Origin: Limnanthes douglasii subsp. nivea
Taxonomy: Eukaryota > Streptophyta > Magnoliopsida > Brassicales > Limnanthaceae
Length of the DNA: 64,000 nt
Reading direction: 5' to 3'
Assembly: GCA_036936605.1 (NCBI GenBank)
Contig: JAUPFV010000001.1
Span: 168,912,643-168,976,642 of the forward strand
The translations under genes were made by a program, and so were the position numbers. Below are positions 57,659 through 64,000 of the stretch, in pieces. The notes under the pieces were generated by a model. The model was not told where the DNA came from. It was given only the letters and a program-made list of their open reading frames with translations, and did not search any database. Numbering within the stretch: position 1 is the stretch's first letter; each line of letters opens with the position of its first letter.

Positions 57659-57795
57659 GATCGAGTTGATCATTGAGGCTTCAAGTTCCCCTGATTTTGG
57701 TTACCTCTGTTCTTCATTCTTGGAGAGAAGAATAAAAGCCAACCGTCTTTTTTTTCGAGTTTCGGTTTTCAAGGTTTCAACCCTAAGTATTCATT

Positions 57796-58210
57796 CACAA
57801 AAGATATTGGTATGTGTTATTCAAAAATGGGCTAATACTTACTTAATACCCATCTCAATAAAATAAGGGAAATTACAAAATTAAGGTACATACTCAACTA
57901 TTTTATTGTCATTTATTACCCAAGGTTTGATCAATTATCTCTTAATACCCATTTCAACTACCTAATTACCATCTAGTACCTAACGTTATTTGAATACCCT
58001 AACTACCCTCACGCTTCATGAACAACCATGTAACCAAATTTTATTTTTCCTACTTTTTCTTTTTATTTTATTTTTAAAAGATTCGTATCTTTGAAACCGG
58101 AGCTCGAAAAAAATAAATGAAAGTACCATCGCTTTTGTTTTTTTTAAATGAATAAAACTAGATCCATTGATGACATTTTTTTATTTTTTTAAAAAATAAA
58201 ATTTCACCAG
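57796..58210. other. Region right of the LINE
   Basis: AT-rich DNA with repeated TAATACCCAT words (57840-57960). No gene is seen. Confidence 0.4.
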
Positions 58211-58577
58211 TAACAACTCTCAAGATATCCTGAGAATTGTTTAGGAAATCCTGAGAGTTGTTCAGGAAATCATGAGTTGCAAAGAATTCTTATGATATCC
58301 TGAGAGTTGTTCATGAAATCCTGAGTTGTAAAAAATTCTCATGATGTCTTGAGAGTTGTTTATGAAATCTTGAGTTGTAAACAACTCTTAGGATATCCTG
58401 AGAATTGTTCAGGAAATCCTGAGAGTTGCAAACAATTCTCAGGATATCCTCAGAATTGTTCAGGAAATCGTGAGTTGCAAACAATTCTCATGATATCTTA
58501 AGAGTTATTCATGAAATCCTAAGTTGCAAACAATTCTCATGATATCATGAGAATTGTTCAGGAAATCCTAAGAGTTG
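58211..58577. repeat. ~50-bp minisatellite with self-complementary units
   Basis: Seven imperfect units have GATATCCTGAGAATTGTTCA, GGAAATCCTGAGTTGCAAAC and AATTCTCA words. GATATC-like starts fall near 58223, 58292, 58341, 58390, 58442, 58492 and 58541. The first interval has an extra ~20-bp subunit. CAGGATATCCTGA-like cores can pair with themselves. Confidence 0.92.
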
Positions 58578-59546
58578 CCGTCACTCTCTCGTTTAACCCA
58601 CCAAAATATTTGTTTTGCAAGGAAGGCTGTATTTTTGAAAAAACTGTGCCCGTGATCGGTTTGTCACCGGCAACCACCGTTAACCTCTCAGCGATCCTTC
58701 TGAACGTCATCCACCACCTTAAACCACTGTCCAACACCTGTTAACCACCATAATTCATAGTTGTTCAACACATGTTAACCACCATAATCCACCGTCCACG
58801 AACTATTCTGGTGTGGTCATTCCGGTAGCCGCCTTAACACCACCATCAACCACCTGCTAACTGTGTTCTGATCTACTGAGGTACGTCCCTACTCACCTTC
58901 AGTCCGCTAAAAATGCGGATTATCAGACTTTCTTTTCATAGCTTGTTTTTTAAGTTTTTTTTCCTGTTAACAACTATTTTTATCGTGATTTTTCACTTAG
59001 GAAGACATCTTTAACGGTAAGCTTCTTAGTTATGACTATATGTCGAGTTTATGTTTTTTCGTTGTTGTTTTTTTTCAGCTGAACTTCTGGAAATGAATTG
59101 ATTTACACGCTGCTTCTATGGTTCAAGCGCTTTTAGAACTTCTTCGGTCAAATAATCTTCATTAGTACTTTTATGGTTCCATCACCTTCATTTTCAATCT
59201 TTCACATAAAACACAAGAATTCTATATCATATTTCTCATATGTTACTATAAATCATATTCAACTAGTTGATTATTCACTAACATCCAGTCAAACAGGTCA
59301 CACTACTTAATTAAATTTAATTTAAAAAAATATACGGAAAATTATTATGTTTCAAAATTATTTGGTATTTATTATAGTGAAGAAAAATTATTGGGTATTT
59401 ATTATCCAATATTTACTCTTAGCGTTTTTTAGTCTGAACTCATTTAATAATTTTTATAAAAGAATTAAATAACTTTTTTTTGTCTTTTCATTTGTATTTA
59501 TTAACCAATCATATTATTTTTTAAAAATTCACAATAAATATGAAAG
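58578..59546. other. No gene recognised
   Basis: The stretch includes a C/A-rich part with repeated AACCACC words (58640-58860), then AT-rich DNA. Repeated ATTATTTGGGTATTTATTAT-like words lie at 59340-59420. Confidence 0.4.
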
Positions 59547-59654
59547 TATGGGTTGCTCTGTTGACATATACCCTTTGTTGTCGCATGACATGTGCGAATT
59601 CATCAGGTCTGGTCGCACATGTCGTGCGACAAACATGTATCGAAGTAACCCATA
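59547..59654. mobile_element. 108-bp foldback (MITE-like or hairpin) element
   Basis: The ends are TATGGGTT and AACCCATA, exact complements. Inside, TTGTCGCATGACATGTGCGA (59578-59597) and TCGCACATGTCGTGCGACAA (59613-59632) form a 20-bp stem with one G-T type mismatch and a 15-nt loop. The outer arms pair partly. No clear target-site duplication was seen. It could be a foldback MITE or a small-RNA hairpin. Confidence 0.65.
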
Positions 59655-60303
59655 AGTCTGAAACCCTAAAACACAAATTAAATGCAAAACACATATCCAA
59701 AACCCACTTATAATACTAGGCTGCTATCAAATCAACAACTCAAAACATACGAAAATAAAAAAAAAATTAAATTAAAAATTCTAACCTAAATATCTACCAA
59801 ACTATTGAACAAAATCGAAAAAATTAGACTACTAAAATTTTATGGCATACATTTATACTAGTTGTAAGGTCGTTCGAAAAACAAAGTGTTTTGACTGTGT
59901 GCTTAAAAAAGTTTAAAGAGAAAATTGAAAAAAAAGAAAAGAATAATACTTCTATACTTTTTTTTCGTGAAAAAATAAAAATCTAATAAACGGTACAAGA
60001 TCAACAGAAGACGATCCAACAAAATATACAATTTCTAAAACGTTTTTTAATTTTTAAAAAAGTGAATAGTGTAAAAAAATCCGACAAAGATGCTTTTTAA
60101 ATTATAGTCTTATCTCTTATCAAATTGTAGATTTATTGTTATATATATCTATAACCCTAAATCTGCGAGACCATCTATATTTAAAGGTTGTTTATATATT
60201 TAATAGTCCCATCCTGATAATTCGTTGGGATTTAAATCTCATGTAGATAGTGAGATTAAATTTAATTAAACTTGGTATTAAATACAGAAAGTGACCATTT
60301 GGA
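59655..60303. other. No gene recognised
   Basis: AT-rich, stop-filled DNA up to the left end of the large inverted repeat. Confidence 0.4.
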
Positions 60304-60572
60304 ATCAAATAAATTTAAAAAAAAGGCACGACATTTTGATATCAGGAACAAACCACATTCATTAAATTAAAACCACATTCATTAAATTAAGACACAGACA
60401 ACGGAACCGAGTTATACTTGTAATAGAATGCAATGCTCCATAACTACAAAAGGAAATACAATAAAATACATCAAAAGTAAACTTTGATGTCCTAGACTAA
60501 AACATCAAACAGTGATATGATAACCAAAATGCAAACAAACATGGAAATAAACGGCAACAACAAACAAAATGG

Positions 60573-60573
<1 letters not shown>

Positions 60574-60611
<38 letters not shown>
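60574..60611. repeat. (TA)n microsatellite
   Basis: A TA run lies downstream of the left proline-rich gene. The matching run in the right arm (63383-63407) is shorter. Confidence 0.93.
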
Positions 60612-60614
<3 letters not shown>

Positions 60615-60648
60615 GTACTAGTAGTTTTGCTTCTTGATATATATTTGT

Positions 60649-61085
60649 TTAATTTGATGGTGGTGGAGAAAAGAAAGGGAATGTTGGCATTGTAATAGGT
60701 ATGCTGTTAGGAATTGGAAAGGAGGGCAATGGAGGTAATGTCACTTTCGGAATTGTAGGCATAGAAGGCAGAATTGGTATTTGACTGCTTGGCAAATGCG
60801 GCAATACTGTTGGTTGCAGCAGAGTTGGTAAAGGCGACAATGCTGTTGGTTGCGGCAAAGGCGGCAATACCATCGGCTGTGGCAGAGTTTGCAAAGGTGG
60901 AAGAGTAGTCTTTACAGCCGAGTTTGCAAAGGTGGAAGAGTAGTCTTAGGTAAAGGAAGAATTGTCGGAAGCGGTGGAAGTGCAGCGGTCTGTAAAAGAC
61001 GACGAGTAGCCACGATTGTGTCAAAGCTTGAGAATGATAGTGCCGCAATTAGAAACAACATGAAAAAATGCTTAAGAGAAGCCAT
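60649..61085 (-). pseudogene. Secreted proline/leucine-rich protein gene, left copy
   Basis: This is the mirror of 62911-63347. The minus strand starts at ATG 61085, with MASLKHFFMLFLIAALSFSS, a hydrophobic signal peptide, then ATRRLLQ. The downstream frame to 60649 is rich in PPLP and PTLP motifs. The same 35-bp duplication as in the right copy causes a premature TAA and a frameshift. A TATA-like TCTATAAATG on the minus strand lies near 61170-61179. Confidence 0.8.
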
Positions 61086-61571
61086 TATTTGATAGTTTGT
61101 AGGTTTTGTGCAAATGTAAAGGATTGCTTGTAAAGTTGGGTTTGAGAGAAGCTATTGATAAGTTGTGTCATTTATAGAGAGGTGATTCAAAAGGGTTGAT
61201 AATGATTAGGTGAAGTTAGTATGAAGAGAAACTTGTTTGTTTAACTTCCCAGCAAGACTAAGCCAATCTTAATGTTAATAATCTACCCTGTAGTTAGTGG
61301 TATAATCTGCATATATATTGTAATATCATGTCACTATAAAAAAAATCATTTTTCTTTATACATATAAAGATACCCATAAGTAATTGGTGTCCATTTATAT
61401 TATACTATTTAAACATTATTTTTTTAGTTTCCTTACAAGTTAAGGTCACAGATTGAACTATGATGTACACAACTTTATGACAATAAATTTTCATTATATT
61501 TGAACAGGGTAAGTAAGAATGGCAAAGTATAGTTGACACCAAACCTGTTCAACCACTCAAATGGCTTGTAC

Positions 61572-61679
61572 TTAATCTTCCAAGTTCTTCATGTATTCCT
61601 TGGAAAGTTTATTCTCCATTACCAGCCGTTGTTCTTTCTCGAGAGCATATCCTGATTCAAGTAAAGCTTCCAGCGTTTG
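61572..61679 (-). pseudogene. Last exon of an unrecognised gene, left copy
   Basis: The mirror of 62317-62424. The frame QTLEALLESGYALEKEQRL to KNLED and a stop follow a TTAAACAG acceptor. It is charged and probably helical. Earlier exons are not in the arm. Confidence 0.45.
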
Positions 61680-62316
61680 CTGTTTAACAATTTGCAAAAA
61701 AAACTTAGTTTTCTTTTTGTTCTAATCTCCAGTTTTAAATGACAGCAAGATAGAAACATAAAGAAAATATATGAAAATCAAAGACAGAGAACTTCTGAAC
61801 ATGAATTCATGTGGCTTAGTCTTCTGTGCTTTTCTTTAGTGGTGGCTAAATTTAAATTTTAAATGTTAACAAAAGTTAAATGCTGTTGTATATCTGATGG
61901 GCTTTACTTATACAGGCTAGCATGTAGGGTCACATGTGGTCTGATGTCATATAAGGCTGGTCAATCTCTGGAATAAAACGAGCTGAATAAAGTTGCATTG
62001 TTTTCTTTAAACAAATTTGAATATGTAACATCAGACCAGCCTTATATGACATCAGACCACATGTGACCCTACATGCTAGCCTGTATAAGTAAAGCCCATC
62101 AGATATACAACAGCATTTAACTTTTGTTAACATTTAAAATTTAAATTTAGCCACCACTAAAGAAAAGCACAGAAGACTAAGCCACATGAATTCATGTTCA
62201 GAAGTTCTCTGTCTTTGATTTTCATATATTTTCTTTATGTTTCTATCTTGCTGTCATTTAAAACTGGAGATTAGAACAAAAAGAAAACTAAGTTTTTTTT
62301 GCAAATTGTTAAACAG

Positions 62317-62424
62317 CAAACGCTGGAAGCTTTACTTGAATCAGGATATGCTCTCGAGAAAGAACAACGGCTGGTAATGGAGAATAAACTTTCCAAGGAA
62401 TACATGAAGAACTTGGAAGATTAA
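62317..62424 (+). pseudogene. Last exon of an unrecognised gene, right copy
   Basis: After an acceptor-like TTGTTAAACAG, 35 codons read QTLEALLESGYALEKEQRLVMENKL- and end KNLED-stop at 62424. The sequence looks like the C-terminus of a charged helical protein. The upstream side reaches the palindrome spacer after about 280 bp without another recognisable exon. I do not recognise the family. Confidence 0.45.
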
Positions 62425-62817
62425 GTACAAGCCATTTGAGTGGTTGAACAGGTTTGGTGTCAACTATACTTTGCCATTCTTACTTACCCTGTTCAAATAT
62501 AATGAAAATTTATTGTCATAAAGTTGTGTACATCATAGTTCAATCTGTGACCTTAACTTGTAAGGAAACTAAAAAAATAATGTTTAAATAGTATAATATA
62601 AATGGACACCAATTACTTATGGGTATCTTTATATGTATAAAGAAAAATGATTTTTTTTATAGTGACATGATATTACAATATATATGCAGATTATACCACT
62701 AACTACAGGGTAGATTATTAACATTAAGATTGGCTTAGTCTTGCTGGGAAGTTAAACAAACAAGTTTCTCTTCATACTAACTTCACCTAATCATTATCAA
62801 CCCTTTTGAATCACCTC

Positions 62818-62826
62818 TCTATAAAT
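62818..62826 (+). promoter_or_regulatory. TATA box of the right proline-rich gene
   Basis: TCTATAAATG lies about 90 bp upstream of ATG 62911, a normal distance for a plant TATA box with a short leader. The mirror copy has the same. Confidence 0.6.
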
Positions 62827-62910
62827 GACACAACTTATCAATAGCTTCTCTCAAACCCAACTTTACAAGCAATCCTTTACATTTGCACAAAACCTACAAA
62901 CTATCAAATA

Positions 62911-63347
62911 ATGGCTTCTCTTAAGCATTTTTTCATGTTGTTTCTAATTGCGGCACTATCATTCTCAAGCTTTGACACAATCGTGGCTACTCGTCGTCTT
63001 TTACAGACCGCTGCACTTCCACCGCTTCCGACAATTCTTCCTTTACCTAAGACTACTCTTCCACCTTTGCAAACTCGGCTGTAAAGACTACTCTTCCACC
63101 TTTGCAAACTCTGCCACAGCCGATGGTATTGCCGCCTTTGCCGCAACCAACAGCATTGTCGCCTTTACCAACTCTGCTGCAACCAACAGTATTGCCGCAT
63201 TTGCCAAGCAGTCAAATACCAATTCTGCCTTCTATGCCTACAATTCCGAAAGTGACATTACCTCCATTGCCCTCCTTTCCAATTCCTAACAGCATACCTA
63301 TTACAATGCCAACATTCCCTTTCTTTTCTCCACCACCATCAAATTAA
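62911..63347 (+). pseudogene. Secreted proline/leucine-rich protein gene, right copy
   Basis: The start ATG 62911 gives MASLKHFFMLFLIAALSFSS, a signal peptide of about 27 residues, then TIVATRRLLQTAALPPLPTILPLPKTTLPPLQ. A tandem copy of 35 bp (63049-63083 repeated from 63084) creates TAA at 63082 and shifts the frame. The remaining frame to 63347 has repeated PPLPQP, SPLPTL and PHLPS words and ends FPFFSPPPSN. Apart from the duplication the gene is intact, with a TATA box and about 133 codons. The composition fits small secreted proline-rich cell-wall proteins (PELPK-type). The molecular role of such proteins is structural or stress-related. A 42-nt GT-AG excision is conceivable but shorter than plant introns. 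Confidence 0.8.
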
Positions 63348-63382
63348 ACAAATATATATCAAGAAGCAAAACTACTAGTACC

Positions 63383-63407
63383 ATATATATATATATATAT
63401 ATATATA
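63383..63407. repeat. (TA)n microsatellite, right arm
   Basis: The shorter counterpart of the run at 60574-60611. Confidence 0.9.
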
Positions 63408-63678
63408 ATCCTTTTTGTTTGTTGTTGCCGTTTATTTCCATGTTTGTTTGCATTTTGGTTATCATATCACTGTTTGATGTTTTAGTCTAGGACATCAAAG
63501 TTTACTTTTGATGTATTTTATTGTATTTCCTTTTGTAGTTATGGAGCATTGCATTCTATTACAAGTATAACTCGGTTCCGTTGTCTGTGTCTTAATTTAA
63601 TGAATGTGGTTTTAATTTAATGAATGTGGTTTGTTCCTGATATCAAAATGTCGTGCCTTTTTTTTAAATTTATTTGAT

Positions 63679-64000
63679 ATGTTGACATATCGAAAGCTTT
63701 TGATATGTTGGCTCACAGATATATTCCGAAGGTCCTTGAAGCCTTTGGTTTCTCTGTTTGTTTCATTAATCTGATAAATAATCTAATCAGTAATGTTAAT
63801 ATGTCCTTATTATCAATAGATAGGTGTATGACTTCTTCAAAAGCATAAGAGGCTAAAGACAGGGGGATCCCCTGTACCTCAGTCTTTTTATTCTGGCTGA
63901 AGAAGTCCTTACAAGAGGTCTTCATAAACTGTTATATAACAATAAAGATATAAAGTTTCAATCTAGAAGTAGTTTGCTTATTCCTAGTCTCATATTTGCT
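63679..64000 (+). pseudogene. LINE reverse-transcriptase fragment, cut by window edge
   Basis: The plus strand reads VDISKAFDMLAHRYIPKVLEAFGFSVCFINLI. After a frameshift it reads RQGDPLYLSLFILAEEVLTRGLHKLL to SLIFA at the edge. These are the same RT motifs as in the LINE at 53333-54316 (DMSKAFD, RQGDPLSP), but the sequence is a different LINE family member. It starts abruptly at the end of the inverted-repeat arm, so the 5' part is missing here. The next residues beyond the edge should include the catalytic DD. Confidence 0.82.

Larger units (their letters stand above)
51609..57778 (-). mobile_element. Full-length plant LINE (L1-type), copy B
   Basis: A 17-bp target-site duplication, AACCCTAAGTATTCATT, flanks the element at 51592-51608 and 57779-57795. 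On the minus strand the order is 5' UTR, ORF1 (DUF4283-like), ORF2 with endonuclease, reverse transcriptase and RNase H, and an A-rich tail. This is the plant L1 layout. Frameshifts and stops in ORF1 and ORF2, a ~330-bp insertion in RT and a broken RNase H frame make it inactive. The truncated copy at 46426-48289 arose by the segmental duplication. Confidence 0.92.
60304..61962. repeat. Left arm of the large inverted repeat
   Basis: This arm is the reverse complement of 62034-63678, nearly identical throughout. The arms differ by a shorter (TA)n run on the right and at least one substitution near 60570. The 71-bp spacer is 61963-62033. Confidence 0.95.
62034..63678. repeat. Right arm of the large inverted repeat
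   Basis: Partner of 60304-61962. Homology ends at AAATTTATTTGAT (63678), where LINE sequence begins. Confidence 0.95.

Noticed and set aside
57657..57866. Plus-strand 69-codon frame at the LINE 5' end
   Set aside because: It runs across the LINE boundary and target-site duplication, so it cannot be an old gene. It has no recognisable domain.
58211..58577. Regularly spaced repeats that look like a CRISPR array
   Set aside because: The repeats are contiguous, imperfect and have no unique spacers. The context is a plant genome, so it is a minisatellite.
57800..59420. One large transposon bounded by inverted TAATACCCA / TGGGTATT words
   Set aside because: The words are short, AT-rich and imperfect, and no target-site duplication or coding part was found.
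60707..61048. 113-codon frame in the palindrome arm (Ala/Asn/Ser-rich)
   Set aside because: It is an alternative frame of the proline-rich gene created by its CCN repeats. The signal peptide and TATA box support the other frame.
63084..63125. A 42-nt GT-AG intron that would rescue the proline-rich gene
   Set aside because: It is much shorter than plant introns, and a 35-bp tandem duplication explains the frame break better.

Overview
This is nuclear DNA from a land plant, most likely a eudicot. It is AT-rich and holds nested Ty3/gypsy, Ty1/copia and LINE elements, an R2R3-MYB gene of the plant subgroup-3 type, GDSL-lipase and NOPCHAP1-like exons with plant-style introns, a small secreted proline-rich protein gene and a plant-like tRNA-Thr piece. 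Nothing bacterial, organellar or CRISPR-like was seen. No host gene here can be called intact with confidence.

Positions 1-40640 are a retrotransposon graveyard. Element 1 (175-11326, minus strand) is a complete Ty3/gypsy element of Tat type. It has two ~422-bp LTRs, a perfect 5-bp target-site duplication (ATGTC), gag, protease, RT, RNase H and integrase. On the opposite strand of its 3' half lies a long 'antisense ORF' region. It sits inside an older gypsy relic (1-174 plus 11327-12560, plus strand). A decayed stretch with a ~190-bp tandem array follows (14.3-16.0 kb). Element 2 (20233 to about 29611, plus strand) and element 3 (about 29620-38387, minus strand) have the same architecture but are more broken, and they meet in a chimeric LTR. 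All three carry an antisense ORF and a short tandem array near the end of pol. A Ty1/copia relic runs from 38400 to 40640.

Positions 41534-43188 hold a three-exon R2R3-MYB gene whose first exon lost the second half of repeat R2. Positions 43491-53472 are a tandem segmental duplication with two ~4.8-kb units. Each unit carries a five-exon NOPCHAP1-like gene, the last exon of a GDSL esterase/lipase, a truncated tRNA-Thr(AGT) and the 3' part of a LINE. Between the units is a copy of element 3's 374-bp LTR plus 13 bp of its flank. The two NOPCHAP1-like copies have lost different splice sites. The LINE is complete in the second unit (51609-57778, 17-bp target-site duplication) and truncated in the first.

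Positions 57796-64000 contain a ~50-bp minisatellite, a 108-bp foldback element, and a large inverted repeat with ~1.65-kb arms and a 71-bp spacer. Each arm has a divergent copy of a secreted proline-rich protein gene broken by the same 35-bp tandem duplication, plus the last exon of an unrecognised gene. A further LINE reverse-transcriptase fragment runs off the right edge.
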